From contig JAFVSL010000006.1 in NCBI GenBank assembly GCA_017503725.1, positions 1 to 64,000 on the forward strand: 64,000 bases of DNA. The letters run 5' to 3'. Positions 8,158 through 16,911 of the stretch are shown piece after piece (position 1 is the stretch's first letter; each line of letters begins with the position of its first letter). This DNA is from Alphaproteobacteria bacterium (lineage in GTDB: Bacteria; Pseudomonadota; Alphaproteobacteria; Rs-D84). Position numbers and translations under genes: made by a program. The notes beneath the pieces were generated by a model that saw only the letters and a program-made list of their open reading frames with translations, was not told where the DNA came from and searched no databases.

Positions 8158-8185
8158 TTGAAATAAATTTGTTAAAACATATAAT
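8158..8185 (+). promoter_or_regulatory. promoter of the marR-efflux operon
   Basis: TTGAAA, a 16-base spacer and perfect TATAAT. An AT-rich inverted repeat (ATAATAATT at 8181-8189, AATTATTAT at 8216-8224) overlaps the -10 box and the leader and could be the operator of the MarR protein encoded just downstream. The operator is a guess. Confidence 0.7.
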
Positions 8186-8237
8186 AATTAAGATTTTTAA
8201 TGAATCAAAGTTCAAAATTATTATAAAGGAAAATAAA

Positions 8238-8681
8238 ATGTCGCGCAAGGAATTTGTTCGTCTTATGGAATCGAATATCTGGTTGCTTGATAAATACGCG
8301 GATAAACTGCGCATTGATCAGGCGCAACTGTCCGGTTTTCCACGTCAACAGATGTCTATTTTGGTCCGCCTGCACCAGGGTGGACGTGCGATGTTAAAAG
8401 ACATTGCGCGTCGTGAATTTGTGTCGGCGCCGAATCTGTGTGCGATTTTCAGAAAACTGGAATCAGACGGTTTGGTTTTGCGTGTTGTTGATGAAAACGA
8501 TCGTCGTAATACCTGGTATTCTGTGACGGAACGTGGTGCAGAATTGGCACAAAAAGCAATGGAAACATTTCGTAACGGTGTTGAAAAAATGTTTTCATCC
8601 CTTTCTCGCGAAGAAGAAGCTGAACTTACCGCGGCATTAAAGGTAATGAATAAAATTATATCAAATATGGAGCAGAAGTAA
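8238..8681 (+). CDS. MarR-family transcriptional regulator
   Basis: A 147-residue winged-helix DNA-binding protein. The helix-turn-helix lies in the middle (LKDIARREFVSAPNLCAIFRKLE, about residues 53-75), followed by the wing with VVDENDRRNTWYSVTERG, the typical D-x-R-D/N-R pattern of the family. The frame is open upstream to 8145, but AAAGGA at 8225-8230 fixes the start at 8238. One base separates it from the efflux outer-membrane gene, and the operon continues through the adaptor and RND pump, so it most likely represses this operon and responds to a pump substrate. That role is inferred from position. Confidence 0.9.
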   Translation: MSRKEFVRLMESNIWLLDKYADKLRIDQAQLSGFPRQQMSILVRLHQGGRAMLKDIARREFVSAPNLCAIFRKLESDGLVLRVVDENDRRNTWYSVTERGAELAQKAMETFRNGVEKMFSSLSREEEAELTAALKVMNKIISNMEQK

Positions 8682-8682
8682 T

Positions 8683-10014
8683 ATGCACAGCAAACGTATG
8701 GTATCATTGTTTATCGCGGCAATTGCATCGGTATGTGCAATGCCATCCTTTGCATTAGATTTGTCGCTGTCTGATGCGGTTGAACGCGTGTCAAACGAAT
8801 CTAATGACTTAAAGAAAGCGGCCGCCAACGTTGAAAAAGCCCAGGCGCAACTGGATGCGGTTAATGCGAATCGTTGGTTCAAGATTGATGGTACGGCGTC
8901 GTATATGAATATGGTAAATATTGAAAACCCGTCCAAGCCATATATGATTGAAATCCCCGCAGAGGTTACAAGTATGATAAACGAAAAATTCACAGACGGG
9001 TTTTCGTTTGAAATGCCGGACAATATGTTCACTGCCAGTGTGAACTTAACCCAGCCGATTTACACATTTGGCAAAATTGGTAATGCGGTAAAGGGGGTGA
9101 AATCCGCAATCAAAATGGCGGATGCGTCACACGAATTAACCCGACGCGAGGTTGCCTATGCCGCCGCTAATTTATATTGGACGGCAAAAATGACGGACGA
9201 AATTGTAAAACTGTCTGAATCAGATTTAAACAATGCCCGCACCGCACGCAAGCGTTTAACAGCCGCCGGTCGTGCAAACCGCAGCAATTTGGTAAAAATT
9301 GAATCTGATATCGCGTCCAAGGAAATCAATTTATCCGATGCGAAATTTAATCGTGACACCGCGCACAGAATGTTAAAAATTATGGCGGGAATTAACCTGG
9401 ACGAAGAATTGGTTTTAACAGATTCTTTTCCAACGAAATTTGCGGAATTAAATGCCCCGAAAAAATTGGAAAATACACCCGAATGGGATATTTTATCAGA
9501 ACAGGTTAATATGTACGAACGTATGGCGCGTTCTGAGCGTGCAAATGGATATCCAACATTGGCCGCCACTGCGGGATACAGTTATTATGGTATGTCCACC
9601 GAAATCGATGGTATGTTCGATACCAAGGGATCGCAATCTGCGAATGTTGGACTTGCACTTCAGGTGCCAATTTTCAACGGCGGTTTAAATCGTGCCAATG
9701 CCACAATTGAGGCTATGAATGCCATTGCAGCGCGCGAAGACCTGGAAAAGTCCAAGAAGTTAACATCCGAAAAATATGATAACGCAGTAAAACAGTATAA
9801 CCATTTGCGTGGTAATCTGTCTAAATTGCAAGAGGCCCGTGACCTGGCGGCCAAGGCGTATCAGTTTTCCCAGGACCGCTTTGGTGCCGGTCAAACATCG
9901 GCCGTTGAATTGGCGGATGTTGCGGCGGGCCTGTATCAGTTGGATGTTGCGTTATTGAATATGAAATACAATATTTTAATGTCTGAACAATCGGTAAAAA
10001 AGTTAGGTGAATAA
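8683..10014 (+). CDS. TolC-like outer membrane efflux protein
   Basis: A 443-residue outer-membrane channel protein of the OEP family. The signal peptide ends at PSFA (residues 1-24). Two halves follow the internal duplication typical of TolC: long helices rich in Ala, Lys and Asn (for example DLKKAAANVEKAQAQLDAVN) alternate with beta segments that insert in the membrane (FTASVNLTQPIYTFGKI and SANVGLALQVPIFNGG). Length matches the family. The start codon follows the marR stop after one base, with GGAGCAG as a likely ribosome site inside marR. It would form the exit duct for the pump encoded two genes downstream. Confidence 0.93.
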   Translation: MHSKRMVSLFIAAIASVCAMPSFALDLSLSDAVERVSNESNDLKKAAANVEKAQAQLDAVNANRWFKIDGTASYMNMVNIENPSKPYMIEIPAEVTSMINEKFTDGFSFEMPDNMFTASVNLTQPIYTFGKIGNAVKGVKSAIKMADASHELTRREVAYAAANLYWTAKMTDEIVKLSESDLNNARTARKRLTAAGRANRSNLVKIESDIASKEINLSDAKFNRDTAHRMLKIMAGINLDEELVLTDSFPTKFAELNAPKKLENTPEWDILSEQVNMYERMARSERANGYPTLAATAGYSYYGMSTEIDGMFDTKGSQSANVGLALQVPIFNGGLNRANATIEAMNAIAAREDLEKSKKLTSEKYDNAVKQYNHLRGNLSKLQEARDLAAKAYQFSQDRFGAGQTSAVELADVAAGLYQLDVALLNMKYNILMSEQSVKKLGE

Positions 10015-10016
10015 AA

Positions 10017-10619
10017 ATGGAAAAAATAGCGGAAAATTTAAAAACAAAAAAAATGAAACAGTTTTTTGCGATTCTGACAATTGCGATTTTGATTGGCTGG
10101 GTCGCATTTCGTTTCGCGGCGGTTGCATCTGAAAATTCTCGTCACGTGTTTAATGCATCGCGCGTTGCCATCGACCAGGGGATGCCAATCGAGGCCATCG
10201 TTGTATCACGTACCGATGGCGTGTTGCGCGAACCAATCGCCGTAAAGAATAATCGTGCATTGGTATCTGGGGCACGCGCCGCAAAATTGCGTGCCGGTCA
10301 AAAGATTGGTGATGGTAAAATTGTATCTGTATCGCGCAAGATTGACTATGATACCGGTATGCATATCGTTCGTACGTCTGGTGTATCTGACGGGTTACAG
10401 TTTGCAGAAATTTCTGGCAATGGATTTTATGTTCCAATTTCTGCGATTGAAAATAACACATTGATGATTGTCGAAGATGGCGTTGCGTCTGCGCGTGACG
10501 TTGTTATCGCGGCCCAGGATGCAACAATGGCACAAATTACATCGGGCTTAAACGATGGTGATCGCGTAATTTTGTCGAACGTGTCCGACGGGACCAAGGT
10601 CAAAGTAATCAAAAAATAA
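10017..10619 (+). CDS. truncated RND adaptor (membrane-fusion protein)
   Basis: A 200-residue protein with one N-terminal membrane anchor (about residues 16-36) and then only the membrane-proximal parts of an HlyD/AcrA-type adaptor. A beta-barrel-like segment (SVSRKIDYDTGMHIVRTSG) is followed by the distal segment with VPISAI and the ITSGLNDGDRVIL motif seen near the C-terminus of AcrA-like proteins. The biotinyl-lipoyl halves and the long alpha-hairpin that reach TolC are missing; normal family length is 330-400. The gene sits exactly where the adaptor should be, two bases after the tolC-like stop and 27 bases before the pump. It is not a frameshift remnant, because the frame is intact and starts with its own membrane anchor. 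Either it is a minimal adaptor or another protein supplies the hairpin. Confidence 0.8.
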   Translation: MEKIAENLKTKKMKQFFAILTIAILIGWVAFRFAAVASENSRHVFNASRVAIDQGMPIEAIVVSRTDGVLREPIAVKNNRALVSGARAAKLRAGQKIGDGKIVSVSRKIDYDTGMHIVRTSGVSDGLQFAEISGNGFYVPISAIENNTLMIVEDGVASARDVVIAAQDATMAQITSGLNDGDRVILSNVSDGTKVKVIKK

Positions 10620-10646
10620 TCATTTAATACAACAGGGGATTTGGAT

Positions 10647-13600
10647 ATGTTAAAATTTTTTGTTCGTCGACCAATTACAACATTGATGTTTGTTTTATTC
10701 TGGGTGGTGTTGGGTTTGGTATCATTCCCAAAAATGAATGTAGAGCGCACACCTGCAATCGATTTCCCGATTGTGACATCGACATTTATTTATCCGGGGG
10801 CCGCGCCTGCGGAAATGGAATCGCAAATTCTGAAACGCGCCGAAGATGCCATCTCAGAGGTATCCGAATTAAAATCATTAACATCATACGGCTATGAAAA
10901 CAGTGGTATGGTTTTGGCGGAATTTAATCTTGGGGTGAATGTTAATGACAAAGCGTCTGAGATTAAAACAAAACTGGATGCATTATTGTCTGAATTCCCA
11001 GATGATATGGAACAACCCGTTGTTGAAAAATTAAACCCCCTACAAGAAGCGGTTGTTGATATCGTTTTGCGTGGCGCCGACGCCCGTGATTTAGAAGCCT
11101 ATGTTGATGACATCTTGTCTAATAAAATTACGGGATTGCCCGGGGTTGCATCTGTATCGATTTTCGGTGGTACCGAACGCGCGATTCGTATTGCAATGAA
11201 TCCAGATTTAATGGCGGCGCGTGGTGTAACGGTTATGGACGTTGTTGCGGCACTGGGGAATCGTAACCTGAATGTGCCGGGTGGAAAAATCGAAACCACA
11301 ACCAGTTCTTCGACCGTCCGTTTCGTTGGTGAATTCGCATCGGTGGCGGAAATTGAAAACCTGCGTCTGACCACGGTAGAGGGGTATAATTTCAAACTGT
11401 CTGATATTGCGACGGTAACGGATGCCGCACGTGAAATTGAAACGGGTGCGCGCTATAATGGCCAAGATGTTGTTATTGCATCCGTGGTCAAGGCATCCGA
11501 CGGTAACGCAATTAAGATTTCTGAACAATTACACAAACATATGCCAGAATACCAGGCGGACCTAAAATCACATTTGCCGAATGCGGAAATGGAAATCGTT
11601 TATGATTCATCCGTGGCGGTATCCGATGCGACAAACGATACAATTAACTCGATTGTATTGGGGGTTATTCTGACTGTATTGGTGTTGTTGGCGTTTACAC
11701 GCAACTGGCGTTCAACCGTTATTGCGGGCGTTGTTATTCCGGCGTCACTGATTGCTGGGTTCTTCTTTATGGATGCGTCGAACTTTACCGTTAATGGTTT
11801 GACATTGTTGGCGTATTCAACGGCATTGGGTACATTGGTGTCAAACGCGATTATTTTGATAGAATCTGCATTGACCGAAATGTACGCCGGTAAAACGCCC
11901 GAAGATGCCGCAATTGATGGTACGAAAAAGGTTGCGGTATCCGTTCTGGCGGGTGTTGGGACGAACGTTGTGGTGTTCCTGCCATTGGCGTTTATGAGCG
12001 GTATTGCCGGTCTGTTTATGAACCAGTTTGGTATGACGGTTGTATATCTGACGGTGTTGTCATTGCTGTTCTCGTTTACATTAACGCCAATGATGATTGC
12101 AAAATTCTTGCGTCTGACGGGCAAGAAAAAAACTGCGAAAAAATCAGAAACCAAGAAAGTTGTGCGTTCTGATGATAATGCGGGCCTGCGCAAGTGGTAT
12201 GATTTTCAACACAAGAATCCGGGCAAGGTATTATTGCTGGCGATTGCGATATTTATCGGTTCTACAATGTTGATGAAGTTTGTTGGTAACGAATTTTCGC
12301 CATCAACCGATGCGGACGAAATTACGGTCACCGCACGTGCGCCAATGGGGGCAACATATGAAAAATCTGCCGCGATTGCAGAAAAGTTAGAGGCCCGCCT
12401 GCACGAATTTGAAGAGGTCAAATCCACATCCGTCAAAATTGGCGAACGTGGGCTGCAAAACATATCGGTCAAGGTTGAATTGGTTGATGCGGACGATCGC
12501 GCGTTGTCTGACAAAGAATTGGCCCAGGCTATGTTGCCAACATTGGCGGACATTCCCGATGCAGAAATTCAGATTCGCGCGGGTCAATCATCGTCTGCGG
12601 GCGTTTCGTCTGATTTGGTGTTGAATGTTTATGGACCAGATGATACCAAACGCGAAGCCTATGCGGCACAAATCATTGATATGGTTAATGAAATAGAAGA
12701 GGTTCAATCTGCCGTTCGTGCACAACAGGTGCCGGCCAATGAATTCAGATTTGTCCCCGACGAAGACAAAATGAATTTCTGGGGTGTTCAGAATGCCTAT
12801 GCGGGTACTACATTGCGTACGGCGCTGTTTGGAAACGATACTTATAAATACAAAGAGGCCGGCGAAGAATACCCAATTGTTTTGGAATTTGATGATGCGT
12901 TTAAAACATCTGCCCTGTTTGAAAATGTATACGTAAATTCACAAAAGGGTATGGTGCCACTGTCTGAATTGGGGCACGTGGAAAGTACCGCCGCCACCCC
13001 AGACATTCGACGCAAGTCCAAGAATCGTTTGACCGAAATTGATATTAACATCGGTAAATCGACGATGGGGCCAGTGCAAAACAAGATTCAATCGGGCCTG
13101 AATAAAATAGATTGGGCGGATGGATATTATGCCGAATTCGGTGGAATGTCCGAAATTCAGGGTGATACCGCATCTGAAATCGGAACCGCGTTCTTGTTGG
13201 CAACAATTCTGACATTTATGTTGTTGGCGGCAATATTAAATTCATTGGCACATCCATTTACGATTGCAACATCAATTATAACCAGTTTTACGGGGGTTTT
13301 TGTCCTGATGTTCCTGTCTGGTGCGACGATGAATATTGGTGCAATGTTGGCATTTGTTATGTTGGTTGGATTGGTGGTTAATAACAATATCTTGGTATTG
13401 GAACCAACAATTAACCGCGTCGCAAATGGTGAAAAACCATACAATGCATTATGGTCTGAATTGATGGATAAAAAGAATATGGTTCTGATGACATCAATTG
13501 CGGTTATGGCGGGTATGGTGCCACAACTGTGGTCGGGCGACGGGATGAAGGTTGCAATGGGTGCGGTTATGATTGGTGGTATGCTGGCCAGTCTGATATT

Positions 13601-13676
13601 CACATTCACCCTGACACCGGCGATATATTTCCTTATGGAAAAATTGCGCAATTGGAAACCACGTTTTCGTAAATAA
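10647..13676 (+). CDS. RND-family efflux permease lacking the proton-relay residues
   Basis: A 1009-residue inner-membrane protein with the RND plan: TM1 near residues 10-28, a large periplasmic loop, TM2-6, an internal repeat of the same order and TM7-12 to the C-terminus. It starts MLKFFVRRPITT, typical of the HAE1 family. In TM4, where AcrB-like pumps have GLLVDDAI, this protein has GTLVSNAI, so Ser399 and Asn400 replace the Asp pair. In TM10 the AcrB Lys940 position is Asn912 (GLVVNNNI). Asn at the Lys position is common, but loss of both Asp is not. The ATG at 10647 is preferred over the TTG at 10641, with CAGGGG upstream. It is the last gene of the marR operon. Substrate unknown; energy coupling is in doubt. 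Confidence 0.92.
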   Translation: MLKFFVRRPITTLMFVLFWVVLGLVSFPKMNVERTPAIDFPIVTSTFIYPGAAPAEMESQILKRAEDAISEVSELKSLTSYGYENSGMVLAEFNLGVNVNDKASEIKTKLDALLSEFPDDMEQPVVEKLNPLQEAVVDIVLRGADARDLEAYVDDILSNKITGLPGVASVSIFGGTERAIRIAMNPDLMAARGVTVMDVVAALGNRNLNVPGGKIETTTSSSTVRFVGEFASVAEIENLRLTTVEGYNFKLSDIATVTDAAREIETGARYNGQDVVIASVVKASDGNAIKISEQLHKHMPEYQADLKSHLPNAEMEIVYDSSVAVSDATNDTINSIVLGVILTVLVLLAFTRNWRSTVIAGVVIPASLIAGFFFMDASNFTVNGLTLLAYSTALGTLVSNAIILIESALTEMYAGKTPEDAAIDGTKKVAVSVLAGVGTNVVVFLPLAFMSGIAGLFMNQFGMTVVYLTVLSLLFSFTLTPMMIAKFLRLTGKKKTAKKSETKKVVRSDDNAGLRKWYDFQHKNPGKVLLLAIAIFIGSTMLMKFVGNEFSPSTDADEITVTARAPMGATYEKSAAIAEKLEARLHEFEEVKSTSVKIGERGLQNISVKVELVDADDRALSDKELAQAMLPTLADIPDAEIQIRAGQSSSAGVSSDLVLNVYGPDDTKREAYAAQIIDMVNEIEEVQSAVRAQQVPANEFRFVPDEDKMNFWGVQNAYAGTTLRTALFGNDTYKYKEAGEEYPIVLEFDDAFKTSALFENVYVNSQKGMVPLSELGHVESTAATPDIRRKSKNRLTEIDINIGKSTMGPVQNKIQSGLNKIDWADGYYAEFGGMSEIQGDTASEIGTAFLLATILTFMLLAAILNSLAHPFTIATSIITSFTGVFVLMFLSGATMNIGAMLAFVMLVGLVVNNNILVLEPTINRVANGEKPYNALWSELMDKKNMVLMTSIAVMAGMVPQLWSGDGMKVAMGAVMIGGMLASLIFTFTLTPAIYFLMEKLRNWKPRFRK

Positions 13677-13677
13677 A

Positions 13678-13709
13678 TAAAATCCGCCCAATTTTGGGCG
13701 GTTTTTTTA
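13678..13709 (+). terminator. terminator of the efflux operon
   Basis: CCGCCCA/TGGGCGG with a short T-rich loop, followed by seven T. Confidence 0.9.
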
Positions 13710-13713
13710 TTAT

Positions 13714-13742
13714 TTGCGCGCATTGGTTTTCATTGTTATAAT
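13714..13742 (+). promoter_or_regulatory. promoter of the HAD phosphatase gene
   Basis: TTGCGC, a 17-base spacer and TATAAT; the predicted start is about 25 bases before the ATG at 13774. Confidence 0.6.
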
Positions 13743-13773
13743 CTGCGATGAATAAAAACCCAAAGGGAAAAAT

Positions 13774-14376
13774 ATGTTGAAAAAAACAGAAGTAGTTGTG
13801 TTCGATTTTGATGGCACGTTATCTGCACGTGATTCAAATGTTGAATTTGCAAAATATTGTTTTCGGCACTCAATTCGTCCGTGGTTTTATTTACCACTGA
13901 TGGCGGTATGTGGTGTAATTCGCTGGATAAAGCCACACGGGTTATGGTGGCGTGAAAATATTCGTCGTTTTATAACACGTGATATGGTAAAAAAATTTGC
14001 CCCCGATTTTATCAAATTGCACAAGCGTGAACGCTTCGGCTGGGCCAAGGAACGCGTTGCCGCCGAACGTGCCGCGGGGCGTACGGTTGTTCTTATTTCG
14101 GCCAGTACCGATTATCTTGTGCCGCATTTGGTTCGTGATATGAAATTTGATGCAGTGTTGTGTTCGCGTATGGATAAAAACAAACCGTGGCGTTATGAAT
14201 ATGTTTGTTGGGGTATGAACAAGGTTTATGCTCTGGACGAATGGGCGCGCCAGAATAAAATAATACCACACGTTGTGCGTTCTTATTCTGACAGCACGGC
14301 CGATATGCCAATGATGGAAATCGCGGACGAAGCGGTCTGGATAAACCGCAAAACCGGCACACGAAAAGAAGCCTAG
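13774..14376 (+). CDS. HAD-IB family phosphatase (PgpC/SerB-like)
   Basis: A 200-residue haloacid-dehalogenase-type phosphatase. Motif I is FDFDGTLS with Asp11 as nucleophile and Asp13 as acid/base; motif II is the Ser in VLISAST; motif III/IV is SYSDSTADMPMME near residue 170. A hydrophobic segment after motif I (RPWFYLPLMAVCGVIRWIKP) forms the cap region and looks membrane-associated, as in phosphatidylglycerophosphatase C (YfhB) of E. coli. That activity, removing phosphate from PG-phosphate in phospholipid synthesis, is the best guess; phosphoserine phosphatase is less likely. AAAGGG at 13761-13766 supports the start. Confidence 0.8.
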   Translation: MLKKTEVVVFDFDGTLSARDSNVEFAKYCFRHSIRPWFYLPLMAVCGVIRWIKPHGLWWRENIRRFITRDMVKKFAPDFIKLHKRERFGWAKERVAAERAAGRTVVLISASTDYLVPHLVRDMKFDAVLCSRMDKNKPWRYEYVCWGMNKVYALDEWARQNKIIPHVVRSYSDSTADMPMMEIADEAVWINRKTGTRKEA

Positions 14377-14402
14377 TGCCCGCGATATATTTATTTGATA
14401 AA

Positions 14403-14690
14403 ATGGTGTCTATGGTAATAATGGACACCATTTTTGATTTTCTAAGTGCGTCCGGCGGTGCAATTCTGGGGGCGTTGGTTGCGTTTATGTTAAACCGTAA
14501 ACGTAACCGTCAAATGGCAAGTCAACTGATTGTCAGTCGCCAGGCACTGGACAAAATAAAACTGGAAAATACAGAACTGCTTAAACAAATTCAAGACAAA
14601 GAAAATACAATATTGCAACTGGAAATGCAAATTCTGGGCAATGGCGACGATGCTAAAACGCAAAAGCCCAAAACGCAAAAAAAGAAATAA
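14403..14690 (+). CDS. small membrane-anchored coiled-coil protein
   Basis: About 95 residues: one N-terminal membrane helix (FDFLSASGGAILGALVAFML), a basic stretch (NRKRNRQ), then a coiled coil (roughly residues 36-80, KIKLENTELLKQIQDKENTI) and a Lys-rich tail. The start is uncertain. An open frame reaches back to a GTG at 14376 that overlaps the upstream stop, and ATG codons lie at 14403, 14412 and 14421, none with a good ribosome site. Translational coupling to the HAD gene is possible. I recognise no family; it looks like a small inner-membrane protein facing the cytosol. Confidence 0.6.
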   Translation: MVSMVIMDTIFDFLSASGGAILGALVAFMLNRKRNRQMASQLIVSRQALDKIKLENTELLKQIQDKENTILQLEMQILGNGDDAKTQKPKTQKKK

Positions 14691-14717
14691 CCCCGCTATT
14701 GGCGGGATTTTTTTATT
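14691..14717 (+). terminator. terminator
   Basis: CCCGC/GCGGG hairpin followed by ATTTTTTT, directly after the stop codon at 14690. Confidence 0.85.
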
Positions 14718-14774
14718 GTAAAAAACTTATTTCGGTATAATATATAAACGTTTATAAACCCAAGGATTAAAATT

Positions 14775-16136
14775 ATGCCAGCAAAAACAGTTAATGATAT
14801 CGTTGCGCTTTGCAAGCGTCGTGGATTTATTTTTACCGGATCCGAGATTTATGGGGGTCTGGGCGGTGCGTATGATTACGGTCCATATGGTGTCGAATTG
14901 ATGAAGAATATTCGTGACGCCTGGTGGAATGCTATGATTTATTCCCGCAATGATGTCGAGGGCCTGGATGCCGCGCTGATTTCAAATCGTCTGTTGTGGA
15001 AATATTCCGGACACGAGGCAGGCTTTTCCGATCCATTGGTTGAATGTAAAAAATGTGGCACCCGTATGCGCCAAGATAAAATGAAAGACACGTCCAAGTG
15101 CGATAATTGTGGTTCAACCGAAATCACAGAACCGCGCGCGTACCAGTTGATGATGGGTCTGTCGATTGGTGCGACATCTGATGGTGCAATTAATGCATAT
15201 CTGCGTCCAGAAACGGCAACCACAACATACACAAACTTTAAAAATGTTCTGGATGCAAAACCGCATAAGTTACCATTTGGTATCGCCCAGATTGGCAAGG
15301 CGTTCCGTAACGAAATTTCCCCGCGTGGTTTCGTGTTCCGTATGCGCGAATTTGAACAGGCTGAATTACAATACTTTGTTCGCCCCGACCAGGATGAACA
15401 ATATCACAAAATGTGGATGGATACGCGTCTGGCCTGGTGGATAAATGAATTGGGGATACCGGCGGAAAAGTTGCGCTTTATGCCACACGAAAAATTGGCC
15501 CATTATGCCAAGGCCGCCGTTGATATCGAATACGAATTCCCCGACGGCTTTGACGAGGTCGAAGGTATTCATAACCGCCAGGATTTTGATTTGGGCTCGC
15601 ATACTAAATCCCAGAATGAATTTGAAATTCACGCAAATGTTTTGGAAAACAAAGACAGTACCACAAAACTGTCTTATTCGGACCCACAAACCGGCGAGAA
15701 CTTTATCCCATACGTAATTGAAACGGCAATGGGTGTTAATCGTGCAATGCTGGCCGTTATGTTGGAAGCGTACACCGAAGAAGACCTGGGCGATGGTAAA
15801 TCACGCACGGTTTTGAAATTGAAACCAAAATTGGCCCCGGTCAAGGCGGCGGTTATCCCACTGGCACGCAATGTCCCAGAATTATTGGAAATCGCGACTA
15901 ATATTGAAAACGATTTGCGGAAACTGGCGATTGGTCGTATTGAATTGGAAAATTCTGGTAATATCGGTAAAAACTATCGTCGCCACGATGAAATTGGTAC
16001 GCCGGTTTGCATCACGGTTGATCACCAAACAATGGAAGATAATACCGTCACCCTGCGTCATCGTGACAGTATGGCCCAGGAACGCATTGCGATAACGGAC
16101 GTTCCGCGCCGCGTACTTGAAATCGTAAATGGTTAA
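14775..16136 (+). CDS. glyQS: glycyl-tRNA synthetase, single-chain (alpha2) type
   Basis: Attaches glycine to tRNA-Gly. At 453 residues it has the class II catalytic core of the homodimeric type: GSEIYGGLGGAYDYGPYG near residue 20, motif 2 FRNEISPRGFVFRMREFEQ near 180-200, and motif 3 GVNRAMLAVM near 320, followed by an anticodon-binding domain (about 355-453). A CxxC pair (Cys91/94 and Cys109/112) lies in an inserted zinc-ribbon-like loop. This is the type known from archaea, eukaryotes and some bacteria. Most Proteobacteria instead use the unrelated alpha2beta2 enzyme (GlyQ + GlyS), so its presence here is notable. A TATAAT at 14736-14741 and AAGGA upstream fit the start. Confidence 0.95.
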   Translation: MPAKTVNDIVALCKRRGFIFTGSEIYGGLGGAYDYGPYGVELMKNIRDAWWNAMIYSRNDVEGLDAALISNRLLWKYSGHEAGFSDPLVECKKCGTRMRQDKMKDTSKCDNCGSTEITEPRAYQLMMGLSIGATSDGAINAYLRPETATTTYTNFKNVLDAKPHKLPFGIAQIGKAFRNEISPRGFVFRMREFEQAELQYFVRPDQDEQYHKMWMDTRLAWWINELGIPAEKLRFMPHEKLAHYAKAAVDIEYEFPDGFDEVEGIHNRQDFDLGSHTKSQNEFEIHANVLENKDSTTKLSYSDPQTGENFIPYVIETAMGVNRAMLAVMLEAYTEEDLGDGKSRTVLKLKPKLAPVKAAVIPLARNVPELLEIATNIENDLRKLAIGRIELENSGNIGKNYRRHDEIGTPVCITVDHQTMEDNTVTLRHRDSMAQERIAITDVPRRVLEIVNG

Positions 16137-16137
16137 T

Positions 16138-16164
16138 AAAAAATCCCCGTTTGGGGATTTTTTT
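16138..16164 (+). terminator. terminator of glyQS
   Basis: AATCCCC/GGGGATT with a GTTT loop and seven T. Confidence 0.9.
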
Positions 16165-16180
16165 GTGCCAAAAGTATTCT

Positions 16181-16256
16181 TTTGCATAAATTTTTCTACA
16201 AAAGGCTTGACTTTTGGTATAAAAAATATAGAATTTGCATAAACTTTTCGACAAAG
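16181..16256 (+). repeat. two tandem 23-base motifs around the rplU promoter
   Basis: TTTGCATAAA-x-TTTTC-x-ACAAA occurs at 16181-16203 and again at 16234-16256, 53 bases apart and on the same strand, one on each side of the rplU promoter. The spacing is about five helical turns, which suits two molecules of a DNA-binding protein. It could also be a chance AT-rich duplication. Confidence 0.45.
16207..16234 (+). promoter_or_regulatory. promoter of rplU-rpmA
   Basis: TTGACT, a 16-base spacer and TAGAAT. The leader is about 60 bases, with AAAGGAAAG before the ATG at 16302. Confidence 0.7.
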
Positions 16257-16301
16257 TGCGAAAAATAACGATAAAATAACAATAATAAAAAGGAAAGATA
16301 G

Positions 16302-16601
16302 ATGGCAGAATACGCAATCTTTCAAACCGGTGGCAAACAATATCGCGTGGCAACGGGCGATGTGATTAAGGTTGAAAAACTGAATGCCGAAGGTTCTATT
16401 GAATTCGACCAGGTTTTAATGGTCGGTGACAAGGTTGGCGCACCTTTCATAGAAGGGGCCAAGGTTGTCGCAGAAGTTGTCGAACAGAAACGTGCCGACA
16501 AAATTTTGGTGTTCAAGAAAAAACGTCGCCAGAATTATCGTCGCACCGCTGGTCATCGCCAGTATATTACTGTTCTGAAAATAACAGATATTAAAGCCTA
16601 A
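16302..16601 (+). CDS. rplU: 50S ribosomal protein L21
   Basis: 99 residues, full length for the family. It begins [16 protein letters not shown] and carries the L21 signature near the end ([16 protein letters not shown]). It binds 23S rRNA in the large subunit and pairs with L27, whose gene follows after 11 bases as in nearly all bacteria. AAAGGAAAG at 16290-16298 sets the start. Confidence 0.98.
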   Translation: MAEYAIFQTGGKQYRVATGDVIKVEKLNAEGSIEFDQVLMVGDKVGAPFIEGAKVVAEVVEQKRADKILVFKKKRRQNYRRTAGHRQYITVLKITDIKA

Positions 16602-16612
16602 GGAGCGAAATT

Positions 16613-16879
16613 ATGGCACATAAGAAAGCGGGTACCTCAACGTCAAACGGACGCGACTCGGCCGGACGCAGATTAGGTATTAAAAAATCTGGTGGCAGTC
16701 GTGTTATCCCAGGTAACATCATCATTCGTCAGCGTGGTACATCCGTACATCCGGGCTTGAATGTTGGTATGGGTAAAGACCACACAATCTTTGCGAAAAT
16801 CGCAGGTATTGTGAAATTCAAAAAGGGCAACGGCGACAGAAGAACAGTATCTGTTGTTCCAGAAACCGATGCAGAATAA
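16613..16879 (+). CDS. rpmA: 50S ribosomal protein L27
   Basis: 88 residues with the standard start [16 protein letters not shown], whose N-terminal tail reaches the peptidyl-transferase centre, and the signature [17 protein letters not shown]. There is no extra N-terminal cleavage sequence of the Firmicutes type. It is co-transcribed with rplU, with AAGGAG upstream. In many bacteria obgE follows; here a terminator and an unrelated gene follow instead. Confidence 0.98.
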   Translation: MAHKKAGTSTSNGRDSAGRRLGIKKSGGSRVIPGNIIIRQRGTSVHPGLNVGMGKDHTIFAKIAGIVKFKKGNGDRRTVSVVPETDAE

Positions 16880-16880
16880 A

Positions 16881-16911
16881 AAATCCCGCCGATTGGCGGG
16901 ATTTTTTATTA
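16881..16911 (+). terminator. terminator of rplU-rpmA
   Basis: AATCCCGCC/GGCGGGATT with a GATT loop and six T. Confidence 0.9.

Noticed and set aside
8181..8224. Firm MarR operator call
   Set aside because: The inverted repeat is AT-rich with a 26-base spacer, too weak in this AT-rich region to list as a separate site.
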